The notes under the pieces: generated by a model
Seen by the model: the letters and a program-made list of their open reading frames with translations, nothing else
The model's database searches: none
Told to the model about the DNA's origin: nothing
Made by a program: the position numbers and the translations under genes
Part shown: piece after piece, positions 22,851 through 35,090 of the stretch
How positions within the stretch are numbered: the first letter of the stretch is position 1
Layout: each line of letters opens with the position of its first letter
Source of the DNA: Eopsaltria australis
Lineage: Eukaryota; Chordata; Aves; Passeriformes; Petroicidae
DNA length: 64,000 nt
Assembly: GCA_034509425.1 (NCBI GenBank)
Contig: JAVTVJ010001218.1
Coordinates: 310,001-374,000, forward strand
Direction: 5' to 3'

Positions 22851-25800
22851 ACCATGTTTCTCACGCCCACCCTGCTCCACTCACAGCCTCGGGCCATCCC
22901 AGCCAGCGCTGGGGACCCTGATGGATCAAAGGCACAGAGGTGGCCAAACCCCATCACTGACATGGTTCTAGTTAGGCCTTTCCTAAATTCACCCAGATCA
23001 GTCCCCAGGCTGTTCCCTGGAGGTTTTTTGGCTGCCTTTCATGCGGGTCTTTTAATGCAAAGTTATTTTAATGCCGTGCTTTGCATTCTGCTGCTTCCCT
23101 GCTCCTGTCAGCGGCCGCTGCCACACAAGGTTAAAGCAGCCGAGCTGGACCTGCTGCAATGTTTGCACGGATGGGCTGGAAGTGCTCTGCTGCCTCTGGA
23201 AATCGGGATTTACGGGCACCACTGAGAAGTTTGTGCTGAAGAGGGGTGGCTCCCCAACCCCGGGGTGAAGCTCCATGAGGTATTTCCTGGGATCAAGAGG
23301 GAATTGTCACCGTGCGAGAACTCCTTGCTGTGAGCAGACACAGGGAGCACCAGGCAGCCTTTGGAATTCCCAGCTCCTGTTTCACTGCCCAGATGTGCCC
23401 AGATGTGCTTGGGGATTGGCTCCCTGTCCTGCTGGTGTCACAGGAGAATTGGGGCCAGATTTCATCCTCCACCACCTGCCCCGAGGTGGTTGGTGACATT
23501 CAGATCTGGGCAGATTGTCCCAATCCACTGGAAAACGTCTAAAACTCTGGATGGGGGTGTTGTTTGCACGTCTGAACGTGATAAACCCTGGACTGCATTA
23601 GTGCTTGCTAAGAATTGCCCTCTGATCCTGAGGCTTTCCAGGTCCCACGGAACTTTCCCAGCTCGACAGGGACGTTGAGGGAAGACGAGAGCTCCGCAGC
23701 TCCTCCCGTGGCTGCAGGAGAGGAGTTGGCAGCAGGAAAATGTGATGGGAAGGATGTGCTGAGGCTGCTGGACACTGTCCTCAGCACCACTTATGCCTTT
23801 ATTAGAATTTTTGGCGATTTTTCATCTCCCAGACTCGCTCTGAAACCTGGCTTGGACTTTTTTTTTTTTGCTGAGGAGATAAAAACCAGTGCATTAGAAA
23901 AGATGAACGAGCTGCAAAGGGTTAAAGGGAGCATTTGTATAAAAACAATGAATCCCATTTTTGCTTGATTGGCACTTTAATTAGGCCCATGTCCTTTTGC
24001 TGCCACTGCAATCAGATTGGAGGAGAATGGGAAGCTTCCACACCGTTATATTTATCTCAAGATTACAAGATTTCCATTTTTTTTTCAATGCAAAGGGGGG
24101 GAAAAAAAAGAAAAGAAAAAGCAAGGGAAAAAAAACCCCTGCTACTTTATAAGCGTGGCAAGGGAACGATATTATTTAGGGCTCGGTGAAAGTGTGGCTT
24201 CCTGATTGCAGCGCAAGAATTAATCTTATTATGTTAACAAGGGATTGTTATGCTAAGGAGAAGAGGGAAGAAAAGTTCTGTCTCTCAAGTCTGCCAGGAA
24301 CGAGCCGGGACTGCGCAGGCTCCGGAGCCAGCCTTGAATTTAAGAGCTCCAGCGAAGAGAAGAAAGCCAAAAGTCCTTGTGGTTTTTACGAGGCGATTTC
24401 CCTCATTTCCCCCTCTCTGTTTTCCAGGGGGAGGTTGTAACTCGCAGCTCCCGGGAGTCTCCGGGAAGCGGCTCCAGATCAGCTCCGCTGGTAAATGATG
24501 GCTCGGATTGCACCGCCCGTGCCTGAGCCCAGCACAGCCTGAAATTCCAAACGAGACTCGGAAATGAGGCCGAGCAGGGTTTTACACGCACATAAAAGAC
24601 AACTCCGAGCCCATCGGAGCCGGGGGAGATGGGACGCTGGAGATTTCCAGTTCCCCACCTTCGTGGGAAATGTGTCTTTGTGGGAAAGAAGGGTCACTTT
24701 ATCCACTAAAAAACAGTGAAAAAAATTGTTCTGCACTGCTTTTGGCACTTTCAGATGTAAAAAGGAAAACCCCTGGGTAACCCTGGAGCTCCTTCCCCAT
24801 GTCCCAATACTGAATCCCAACATCTGCAGCCTGGGGAACAAACATTCCCCAAGATGTGTCCCCATCCTCCCTGCCCCCTCTCCGAGCTGGTTCTGTTACA
24901 GGGCGATGAGCAGAGCTCGGAGTCAATTCCCAGCCCCATTTTTTCCTCTCTTTTTTTCCCAGGAAGCTTTCAGAGCCCGTGATGAGCACGAGCATCTCTG
25001 AAAGCCAAAGCTGGCTGCAAAATCCCAGCCTGTCCCTGGGCTTTGCTCAAATCGAGGCAAAGGCATTTGTTGTGCACTGGAATAGTTTATTCTTTGAGCA
25101 GAGATAGAAACGATGCTGTTTGATTGAGGTGGCTAATTACACAGCTTGGAAAGTAAATTACAGCTATCAAATACCCCAGTGAATATTCCCTTACAAATAG
25201 GCAGAGAAGAAAATGAAATTTTTTGGGTTTGCTGGCAATTTGGAAATAAAAACATTGTCTCTGATGGCGAATGTAAAACCAATCCCTTTCAAATTCTTCT
25301 GCAACTGCTAAATTCAAACGATGCTTTGTTGCAGACCAACCAGACAGTTCACCCTGATAGCTCTAAGCTACTTTTATTTTTTCTATTTTGAGGGTTTGTG
25401 TTTCTTTGTGACTTTTGGAAACACTTGCCCCTTTCTTTACCATCCAATCTTTTCAGTGAAAAATATTAATAGCAAGTTTAAAACCAGATAAAACTGCCCA
25501 AGTGGAGTAAAAATCTTTGTCAGATGAAGTAAATTGCTTGGCAGAAAAAGTTTAATAGGAAGAAACCCACCCTGAGCCATCCATCTTCTCAATTAGTAAA
25601 TACACAGAAGTCTGAATTTTATTCCCACAGGCTGGAAAGATTTATAAGCAAGGATTAAAGTGAAGGGAATGTGGGGAAGAGCAGCAAAAGCCTGGATCGA
25701 GGTTGGGGGCTGAGCTGATCCATCTCCATCTCATCCCTATCCCTCCCTGCCTGGATGAAACGGCTCTTGGGATGCTGTTTGCTTACCCAACCCCTCCCAG

Positions 25801-28030
25801 AAGATGCTGTTGCTTGTTTTTCTGGGACCATACCCCAAACCAACCCTTTATTTCACCTGCAGCCGCGAGAACTTGGATTTCCTTTTGAATATCAACCTTC
25901 TGGGGCCAGGCTGCCAAGCTCTGCTTCCCCAAAGCCTCCCTTCTGCCTGTGCTTTTGGGCTGGAGGACCAGAATCCCAAACTTCCTGTGCCTTGGTTTCC
26001 CCAGGAGCACAACAGCTGCCTGCCTGAGGGAGTTAAGGAATGTTTTCCAGGCCTTTTTGCTGCAGAACTCCTGCAGCAATGACTGCAATCTCCCCGCTCG
26101 CCTCCCTGCCGAGCCTTCAGCCTCTCTCCCCGGGTAATGAAAGCCAAGCATCTCTCCGGGTGTCTCTGCGTGCCTGTAAATTCCTGGGGCCTATTAGGAC
26201 AAAAAAAAAAAAAGTCAATTTTCTTGTCTTATCCTCTTTCCTGGCCTTTAGGAACAAACCCAAAGCCCACAGCAATTCCCCCCTTCCCAGCCACCTCGTT
26301 ACCAACATCCTTGTGCCTCCCAAGGCTCGCTGGTGGCTCAGGCAAAGCAGCACTTCGGGGACACTTTGGCATCTCCTAATTTGCCCCTTGGCACCCCTTT
26401 GTCCCGGGGGAGGAGGTGTTTTGTTATGTGCAAGCAGCTCAGGGGATTTGTTATCCCATTCCCGGGGGTACAGTGAGGGCTGGGGGTGGATGTGTGAGAT
26501 TGGCAGCCCCAAGGAGCCTGGGGGCCTTTGGGGTCTGTAAGGGAGGAGAAGGAACAAGACAACAAAACACTGAGATGTGTGCCAAGAGAATCCCATCCGA
26601 GCCCTGATCCTGGACTGGCAGCAGCTGAAACTCCCTTGGAATCTGGATGAGGGCAAACACCTCTTGGAAGGTGCTGCTGCTCTGATTGCTGGGCCCAAGT
26701 GCAAAACGAAGCTTCTGTTTCATCAGCAGCAGCAATAACTTGTGTTTCCTCTTCAATATCCAGCTGTCAGGGCTAAAAGTTTGGTCCTGAGCATCCCACA
26801 GCACACCCGTGGATATCAAAGCATCCCAGACCCTCTGGATCCTCTGTCGCATCCCACTCTGCTGCAGCCACCCTGGGATTGAATGGAAGGGGAAAACCCT
26901 GGGTGCCCTCTGTGCACAAAGAGCCACTGGCTGCACTTCCAGAGCGTGTTCCCAGACACAGATGGGCATGGCATGGCCTGGAGGGGGAATTTTTTCCCTG
27001 CCGCATGACAGATTTTGTCCTAGCATGGGTCAGAGAAAGCCCAACATTGATGGGTTTCATCTAATTTCAATTACAGTCATTAAAGCTTTCTCTCACATGA
27101 GCTGAGCCTGTCCAGGAGGCCTGGAGTGACAGGCCATTAGGGAGCAGTTATTTATAGCAGGCCATGTTAATTTTACAGGATCACAGAGCAGTGATTCAGT
27201 GCCTGTTGTTGCTGAAAGGAATCACTCACAGCAATAAGTGGGAGCTGACATGAAAGCACCTCAGCCCAGCCAGGAGCTCCCGGGGCAGAGCAGAGCCAAC
27301 AGCAGCAGCTCAGGGAGGGGTCACACTGAGGGGCTGGGGTGGGCCATGGGTTGGGGGACCCACGTGGGGGATGCTGAATGATCAAATCATCCCTTTCAGC
27401 TCTGGTTTGGTGTGAACTGATGGGCTGAGACAGGGGGGAGGTCAAGGAAATCTGGGGAAATGGGTGACTTGTGATCCAGGGAGAGCAGACACAGTGCTGG
27501 ATGATGCTAAAGGAAGGGGTTTCTTTCCTGCTGGAAAATCAGGTTTTTCCTACCCTGATTTGGGAGTTGTGAAGAGCCCACAGTCTTCAACAGCCGCCTT
27601 CCATTCCTCCTCTCTGCTCCATGGCATTTTCTCGAACCACCAGGATGCCCAGCTCTGCGAAAGGGCTTTGCTCAGCCTTTATCTGCCCCAGCAAAGGGCC
27701 TGGAGACACTGAATGAAACATGCTGGAGATGAGGGAGGAGGAGGAACAGACAAAAAAATATAAAACCTCCTGCATTGTATTGAATTCCCTTGAATTTTAA
27801 AGTGCTTCACGCTTGAAGCTTTCTGGGTGAGAGAACAGAAGTGGGGAGAGGGAGAAAAAGACAGGACAAAAGGAGCATTTCCCAGACACGGCAAGGGACA
27901 GGCACGAATTGCTCTGGCTCTGGATAGGGCCTGATCCAGATGGTGCTGGGGGACTTTTCCCACAGGCTTTGAGCAAAGCCCTGCTGAGAACGGCCAGTCC
28001 AAGGCTGGCTCTGAGGCTCTAAGGTCCTCT
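22851..28030. other. Unassigned single-copy interval
   Basis: No gene or transposon was recognised. A purine-rich stretch at about 24090-24140 and T runs near 23860 and 24078 are the only low-complexity features. The part at 24290-24620 is mildly CpG-enriched ('gagccgggactgcgcaggctccggagccag') without an evident exon. Confidence 0.4.
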
Positions 28031-28478
28031 TGATGCCTTAGGATTCAGCTTTTATGTTTTTCAGATCCTGTACTGCTTTAGTGTATAACCTTAAAACTCC
28101 ACAGCCTGTCAGCTGCTGTTCTCCTGTTTTATCCAGACAAAACAATTCCTCTCTAGGCCTGGGACCCAAGAACACTTGACTGTCTCAGGCCCTGAAAAAT
28201 GTAAACAAAAGTGAGTTGGGGGTTGGGGAGCAAACTGGGGGAATGCGACTTCATTACCTGAAGCTGTAACTGGAGAATTAACCCCTGACACGTAAATGGA
28301 CCAAACTTATTTCTGTCTGAAAAACTCGTGGCCATTGTCCATGCTGGGAGGCATGTCCATGTCCTCTGGGAGGCTCTGACTGCCCAAGGTGCATCTGTTG
28401 AAGGCCTTTAATAAATACCTGCTTTTACTCTCTTAATCTTGTCTGGCCTCTGTTTCAGGCAGCCACTCCAAGGCATCA
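28031..28478 (+). mobile_element. Solo LTR of an endogenous retrovirus, copy 1
   Basis: This about 450-bp element matches 36229-36683 along its length. Shared landmarks are 'ccttaggatt..agctttta', 'acaacaattcctctc(t/c)aggcctgg' or close variants, 'ctgtc(t/c)caggccctga', 'aaacaaaagtgag(t/c)tggggg', 'acttcatta(c/g)ctgaagctgtaa', 'aaatggaccaaacttat', and a terminal 'gtctg(g/a)cctctgttt'. A polyadenylation signal AATAAA lies at 28410-28415. The TATA box seen in the other copy is degraded here (TATTTCT from 28308). It probably begins TG and ends CA, but I could not confirm a target-site duplication, so the edges are approximate. No gag, pol or env sequence adjoins it. Confidence 0.8.
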
Positions 28479-28650
28479 CTCGCCCCTTCTACCAGCCCAT
28501 GGTAATCCCAGTCCATGGTCATCCCAAACCGAGGGACCAGCGCGGTTCCAGCGTGGCTGCAGGGCAGGGCAGTGGCAGGATGGGGGCTGGCTTGGGAATG
28601 CTGAGGACAGAGGCATTGACAGATGGATCAGCTGTCCATTGCTGTGCTGC

Positions 28651-28936
28651 CCATGTCCCAGTGTGCACCCCAGGGACACCGAGGAGGGACCATGTCCCAG
28701 TGTGCACCCCAGGGACACCGAGGAGGGACCATGTCCCAGTGTGCACCCCAGGGACACCGAGGAGGGACCATGTCCCAGTGTGCACCCCAGGGACACCGAG
28801 GAGGGACCATGTCCCAGTGTGCACCCCAGGGACACCGAGGAGGGACCATGTCCCAGTGTGCACCCCAGGGACACCGAGGAGGGACCATGTCCCAGTGTGC
28901 ACCCCAGGGACACCGAGGAGGGACCATGTCCCAGTG
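28651..28936. repeat. 39-bp minisatellite, seven identical units plus a partial
   Basis: Seven units of 39 bp start at 28651, 28690, 28729, 28768, 28807, 28846 and 28885, followed by 13 bases of an eighth. They appear identical base for base. Because 39 is divisible by three and the unit has no stop codons in most frames, the array gives repetitive open frames on both strands (13-residue periods such as MSQCAPQGHRGGT). No flanking exon structure supports translation. Perfect identity implies very recent expansion or homogenisation, or an assembly-collapsed longer array. Confidence 0.97.
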
Positions 28937-29824
28937 GGGCTCCCCCCAGCCAGCCCGGTTCTGCCCTGGGGCTTTCTCTGTGCCCACGAGTGATGGAGGC
29001 ACTAGAGGCGAGTTGGGGGGATTTTGGCCCAAAATCTCACCCTCCAGAGCCCATTAGGAAAGGGGATTTTCTCCAGGGGGCCTTTTCTGGAGATCTGGGC
29101 TGGCAGCATTTTCCCTCCTGGGGGCAGAGGCTCCTCCTGCTCCTGCAGCCGGGCTGTGCTGAGCCACGTGCTGGCAGACAGCACAGACAAGCCAGTGCTG
29201 AGGGGAAGGACACTTTTCCAGCAATAAATATAATAAAGGGACCATAATTGCCCTGGAAGGTGACCCCTGGAGCGCTCCAAGCCCCTGTCCCCGAGTGACC
29301 CACAGCATCTCTGCTCACAGACAGCACTTGCACCCACATTTTCCTGCCAACCTCACCCTGTGGGTGATGTCGACCTCTGACAGAATTGGGCACAACCCAA
29401 TTAAACCTGACCTCCTGCTGCCCTTCTCCTGCCCAGCCAGGGCACCTCACCCCTGCCTGCCTGTCTGCCCAGCTCCCTCATCACAATCCCCCTGGACATG
29501 GGGCTCCCTTTTTATGCACCTCCTGCAGCCCTGACCTCGGCTGAGCCATGCAGGCCATGAAATAATCTGATAATCACAGCACTGACAGCAATAATCATCA
29601 TAACAACCCTGGTCCTGGCCAGGACACCTGTCACCTGGGCACAGAGTGGCAGTGACAACCAGCTATTACACACCTACTGTAAATAGAGTGGTGCCAGGAC
29701 TGGGTGTGGGGAGAGGAGTGGGGGAAGCAGGAAAACAAACCCAGCTCTCGCACAGAAAAGTTTTTACAGGAGCAGCAAGGCAGGGGTTTGACTGCCAGCC
29801 CAAAGAGCCATTCATGAGAGAAGG
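28937..29824. other. No gene recognised
   Basis: Mixed-composition DNA between the minisatellite and the next CR1. I see no repeat family or coding exon. The open frames that enter from the minisatellite do not continue into protein-like sequence. Confidence 0.4.
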
Positions 29825-30036
29825 GCAGAATGGTTTGGGCTGGAGGTAGGCATTGAAAATCATCTCATTCCACCCCTGCCATGGGCAGGGACATCTTGTA
29901 CTGTCGCAGAGTGTTCCAAGCCCTGTCCAGCCTGGCCTTGGACACTTCCAGGGATCCAGGGGCAGCCACAGCTTCTCTGGGCACCCTGTGCCACGGCCTC
30001 CCCACCCTCACAGGGAACAATTCCTTCCCTGTATCT
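29825..30036 (-). mobile_element. CR1 LINE 3' end
   Basis: Reverse complement of a CR1 terminus on the plus strand: 'cagaatggtttgggctgga', 'catctcattccacccctgcc', 'atgggcagggacatcttgta', 'caagccctgtccagcctggccttggacacttccagggatccaggggcagcc', 'cttctctgggcaccctgtgcc', 'ctcacagggaacaattccttccctgtat'. It is about 210 bp long, 5' truncated and non-coding. Confidence 0.92.
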
Positions 30037-32356
30037 TTTTCACCTAAATTCCTTGGAGACCCTGGCCCATGGTGTTGCACAGAGCATTTCAAATGCCACA
30101 TTCCCTGGAAACCCCATCTCCCCCCCAGCCCAGCCCACCCGCTGCCCTCCCTGTTGTTCCTGTCCCTGCTTTGGCACATTAAGCCACTGGAATAAGTCCA
30201 TTGCACGGGCCACTTCACCTCTTCCCCTGTACCTGCGAGGAATCCCAGCTCCTGCTATTCCTTTGATGCCTTCCCTTCAGCTGCCGTGGAGCAGAAATGC
30301 TCGTATCAGCAAACAGATGGCGGCTGAGGCATGTAGCATAAAATATATTTATCAAGGCAAACAGCTGTAGCCCATTTCATTCTGAAGATTTCTATTAAAA
30401 GTTCTCTGGAGCTACAAGCTGCTCCAGCTCTGCAGCCGGAATAAAGCCGAGGGGACAAATGGCTTTTTGCAGAGCCTTTTTTCCCCCTTCCTTGCCTCTT
30501 TTTTTCACTGCCTGAAGAAAGCCCGGCCCAGCTCTGCGGCTGTGAGAAATTTGGGGGCATTTTTTAGATCACTGTTGTGCCCAGCCGTGTTCTCAGGGTG
30601 GGGCAAATTATTCAAAAAGGTGTCAGGAGCTCCAAGACTTGGGACAACACTGGAACATCAAACCTGCAGGGAGGATCCCCTTCACTTTCAGGGATATCTC
30701 TGCCCAAGGCCAGAGCACGCTGAGCCCTGATCCGGGATGGATGGCTTCCCATGGCCCTTTGGCAAGGTCTACTTTGCTGTTTTCCTTGTTTTCACCCTGA
30801 AAAGGCTTTGCCACTACATTTACAATGAGTAAGAAGGGCAAAGTTTGGAGGAAATGCAAAGTTTTGCTCAAGCGTAAATGAATTTTCTTGGCAGACATTC
30901 CTTGCGCGGCGTTGGAAAATTCCCGGCTCTTGCCACAAATTTCATTGAAACGTTGACAAATATCACGAAATCCTCCGTGCGAGTGGGAATTTCCATATTC
31001 TGTATTACATATACTCTCTCAGTCCTCAGCTGTTGTAGTCACTCACATAGAGCCTGCTCCAGTGTGGCCCCAGTTGGGCAAAGGTGTCCCCAAAGGGGAC
31101 AGGCCACCCTCTGAGGTCACCTGCCACCAAGGCCAGGACTTTGGGAATGCCCAAAGGTAGAAGATGTGACTTGGAGAGGAGATGGGCTCAACACGGAATG
31201 ATCTAGAAAGGTAAAGTCATGGAGCTGCCTCTGCTTCCTCCATAGGGATGTGCCACCTCCTTACATCACCCACTGCTGTCCCAAATCCCCCCTTTTTCCC
31301 TGCATTTCTCTGCAAAGGAACAGCTTTTCCAAAATGATCCTCCCAAGCCCAAATCAATAACAACATTTTCTCCTCTTTCTTTTTTTAAAAAAGCCCTTTT
31401 TTCTTGCTTTTCTCTCTTTGTTTTTTTAATTGGTGTAAAATATTCCTGGCAGCCCCTCCTTTGTAACCGCCTGCCGCTTCCCCAGCCAACAGTAACGCAT
31501 CTCATCCCAAATTCAGCTTTCTATTTTCAGGCAAGCGAGCAGTGGGATGAGGAGTTTGCCCTAAAAATCTGCTCAGAGGAGTCAGGCTGCCATATGTGCC
31601 TGGAGATGTTCCTCGCCAGCCCCTGAGCGGGGAATCCTGGCAGGGGCTGTGGGTGTTACCCAGGAGCAGGGATTTGGCCAGCTCCTGGAGAAGACAAGGT
31701 GGAGGAGGGTCAGTTGGGTGGTGAGGGAGCAAGACCCAAGCTTGGGAGCAAGACCCAAGCAAGACCCAAGAGTTTATTCCAGCTCGGCTGCTGGGTGTAA
31801 TTCCCTCCCTCTCTGTGCCTCAGTTTCCCCAGGGCTGTGCATTGCTCTGCAAATTCCATGTAGGGAAATGAGCAGGGAAAAATGGCATGTGTGGTGTTGG
31901 GAACATGGATGTGACACCAGGAGTTTCATTTTTCACTCTGGGGATGGAAAATGTGCCTCAATCCCAACACCGGCTCTACACCTGCTCTCCCTGGTTGTTT
32001 GGGATGCCCCTTGGACCAGGTCTGTGCAGGATGGCTGCAGGGAAAGTCTGCCAGAGGCACTTATCCACCTCCAGAGGAGCCTAAAGGATTCCTTGATTAT
32101 CTCATTACTGCTCCAGTAAACAGCTCAGCTCCTTGAAGGGCTCAGGGCTCTGCTCCTGGTGCCACTCGAGCTGTGCCGGTGGCTGATGAGATCCTGGGGT
32201 TCCTGGAGGATCCCAGCACTGGGATGGCCCCACACCTTCTGCCTCTGCTCTGAGCTGTGGTGGAGAGGCAAAGGGAATGGGACTGATGCCCCTTTCTGGA
32301 GTGAATTTAACAGTTAGGGTTCATTATCAACCCAGAATAATTGCAACCCAATAATT
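30037..32356. other. Unassigned interval
   Basis: No gene or transposon was recognised. A short direct repeat of 'gagcaagacccaag' occurs around 31727-31771. A T/A-rich stretch lies at about 31370-31440. The remainder is mixed single-copy DNA. Confidence 0.4.
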
Positions 32357-32590
32357 ATAGAACCACAGAATGGTTTGGGGTGGAAGGGACTTTAAAGTCC
32401 ATCCCATCCCACACCCTGCCATGGGCAGGGACACCTTCCTCTACCCCAGGTTGCTCCAAGCCCCATCCAACCTGGCCTTGGACACTTCCAGAGATCCAGG
32501 GGCAGCCACGGCTTCTCTGGGCACCCTGTGCCAGGGCCTCACAGGAAGGAATTTCTCCCCAGTACCCCATCCATCCCTGCCCTCTGTCTC
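32357..32590 (-). mobile_element. CR1 LINE 3' end
   Basis: Reverse-complement CR1: 'atagaaccacagaatggttt', 'ggggtggaagggactttaaagtccatccc', 'ctgccatgggcagggacacc', 'ccccaggttgctccaagccccatccaacctggccttggacacttccagagatccaggggcagcc', ending near 'gtaccccatccatccctgccctctg'. It is well preserved and belongs to the same broad subfamily as the copy at 29825, but is 5' truncated. Confidence 0.93.
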
Positions 32591-34854
32591 TTATGTCATC
32601 ACTCTGGGCTCTGTGACTGCTTTGCAAAATGCCTGGAAGCAACTGTGTAAATAATGATGCCAAAAGATTTTTGGGATGAGTGAATGGATTCAGAGGGTGC
32701 TGAGGGGGGCAGGATGTGCTGAATGTTTGGCCTTCCTGCTTCACTCATCCCAGGTATTTTATGGCTCTAGGGAGGATGGCCCGAACTGCCCCACGCCTCC
32801 TGGATTTGGAGGCTGGGACATGGCCACAGCAGGGGAAAAGGGAGCTGCATCTCACCTCCAAAGGAGAGACATGAAGGGAGAGGGAGAGGAGAGAGATCAA
32901 AACAAGTGAAGCAGCAGCAGGAGGCAAGAGAAGAAAGGCAGCAGGAGAACAAGACCGGTCCCAAAATATCCCTCATGTTTCCTGTGCCGCAGACCAAAGC
33001 TCACACTGGGAAAGGCTTTTTGCGAGGGGAAGAGGCTCTAAGCTCTGCTCAAAGCTCTGCCTCGGGGTCCCTGGGGAGCCGTCCCTGCGCTGAGCCAGGA
33101 AACAGCTCCCGCTGCGGCCCCAGAGCGGTCCCTGCGGGGCTGCCTTTGATCCGAAACGCTCCAAATTCTTCCTGAGATGGAGCCTGAAGAGGCAAAGCCC
33201 CACCTTGTCTCAGTTTTATTGGTGGTTTTTTTTTCATTCCTGACTGGTTTGGGTTAAATAGCAAATCCATTTTTAGGTGGAAGAACTGATTTTCTGGGTT
33301 AGGACCCACCTGCTTCACGTACTCCCAATGGATTGTGAGCACAAGAGTGGGAAGGGGAGTGATAAATCCCAAATTTCCTGAATGACATTCAAACATTGGC
33401 CATGTAGATAAGTGATATGAATTTATTTGGAGTGGCAACAGGTCAAGATCCTCATTTGAAGGGATCATGGCAATTTGGGAGCATCTCTTGTGCTCCCCAG
33501 CATTGACTCATCCTGATGTGGGATGGAGCTGGGGTGCTGGGCAGGTCTCTCTGCTCATTCCTGATGCTCTGCTGCCATTTGGGGACAAAATGGTACAGGC
33601 AAGAGCATAACCCAGCTCTGCATAGTGATTTCCCACCCTCCTCTCCACCCTGCTTTGGGCTCTTGCTGGTTTCCACCCCCTCCAGCCACATCAGCAGAGA
33701 CAACCTGCACCTGCCAACCTGCCCCATCCTCCTGAGGATTAAAATGACACCTGGATAATAACCAGGGCACTTTGTAGGGAATCTAAATTGGAAGTCATGA
33801 AGCAGAAATAGCAACCCACTTGTGCCACTGTACCCCCAAATTGCCTGAAAGGGGCTCTGAGCATCCCAAGGTTACCATCAAACACCATCAGAGCCGAGGG
33901 ATGTTACTCATGTTATAACAGAGCCTTGAAATTGGGAATGAGTTTAAAGAAAACACACCCAGGTTTGGAAGGGAAGAAAAATAAAAATAAAAGTGCAAGT
34001 TTCCTGCATTTGTTGTTTAATAAGAGCCATGATTTTATTGCGCTGCTGGACCGACAGTGGCCTTGGTGGGGTCCTTCATTTGGCCTCGACAATTAAATTC
34101 CCTTTTATTACTGAAAAAAAAAAAAAAAAACCATTTGGCACCTGGCAATTCCTTAGAGTCTCACAGCCATCTCCAGAGGCAGATGGGTCACTCCTTTCCT
34201 GGGGCAGAGGGGAGCAATCATTTTATATGGACTGGCAGACTCTGAACATCCTCACGGTGCTGCTGAGCCCTGACGGAACGAGCCCAGCTCTCCCAGCTCC
34301 TGTCCAGAGGGAGCTTCAGGCTCGATTAAAGCTCATCCTCCCAAAAAACACCTGGGTTTTATCCCCACACATCAAGAGATGGAGCATTTCCCATTTTGCT
34401 TGATAATTTATTCCCAGGGTTAATCATCCTCCCTGCTAAAAATTCAGCCTAATTTTGATCTGAATGTGTCTGGCACCAACGTCCTGCAGCAACTGCTCGC
34501 TTTCTTTCCCTGCCCAGCCTCTTCTCCCTCTGAAGCTCTTGGATGTCATTACAGCTCCCTTTTTTCTGGCCCCTCGAGTGATATTCCTCCAGCATCTGCA
34601 ATTTTGCCAGGCTCTGCTCTGCCCTCCCGGATTCCCATCGTGGGACCTGTCAGAACCTCATCACACCTCAGGATAGATCTCAAAGCACCTAAATAATATC
34701 CCCACCCCCCAGGGCCCTTCTGCAGGATTAATTTTCCACTTCAAGACAGAAAAACGCTTTCCAGTTCCCCGTGTAAAATAAACACGAGGCGCTGCTCCTT
34801 CCTCAAGCAGCTGCTTGGGGCTGATTTCCCTGGAACATTTTGGGATGCTGACAG
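32591..34854. other. Unassigned interval
   Basis: No gene or transposon was recognised. A run of 17 A residues lies at 34114-34130. Open frames on both strands lack protein-like features. Confidence 0.4.
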
Positions 34855-35090
34855 CCCCATCGCCGCCGCCTCCCTCCCTCCTCCCCTCGCCCGTCTTTGC
34901 TGCCCGTGACACGGTGACGGCCCCGGCGCAGGAGGAGATTAGCCCGGTGTCCGTGCCTCGGAGAAGCGCCGCTTCCCTTTTATCTCTGGGAAGCAGGCGT
35001 GCTGGACGGGAGCCCTGCGGGGATTTATCGAGGTGCCCTGGATCTGCCTCTTCCTCCCGCAGCCGCTCCTTTGCACCCGCGGAGCACCAG
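34855..35090. promoter_or_regulatory. Small CpG-rich patch
   Basis: A compact stretch with many CG dinucleotides ('catcgccgccgcctccc', 'cacggtgacggccccggcgcagg', 'gtgcctcggagaagcgccgc') stands out from AT-richer flanks. It holds a CRE-like 'gtgacgg' and no clear exon. It could be a distal promoter, an enhancer, or the first exon of a non-coding transcript. The open frames across it are composition-driven. Confidence 0.35.

Noticed and set aside
28439..28993. Repeat proteins read from the 39-bp minisatellite
   Set aside because: Open in several frames on both strands, as expected of any stop-free unit with a period divisible by three; no flanking coding exon.
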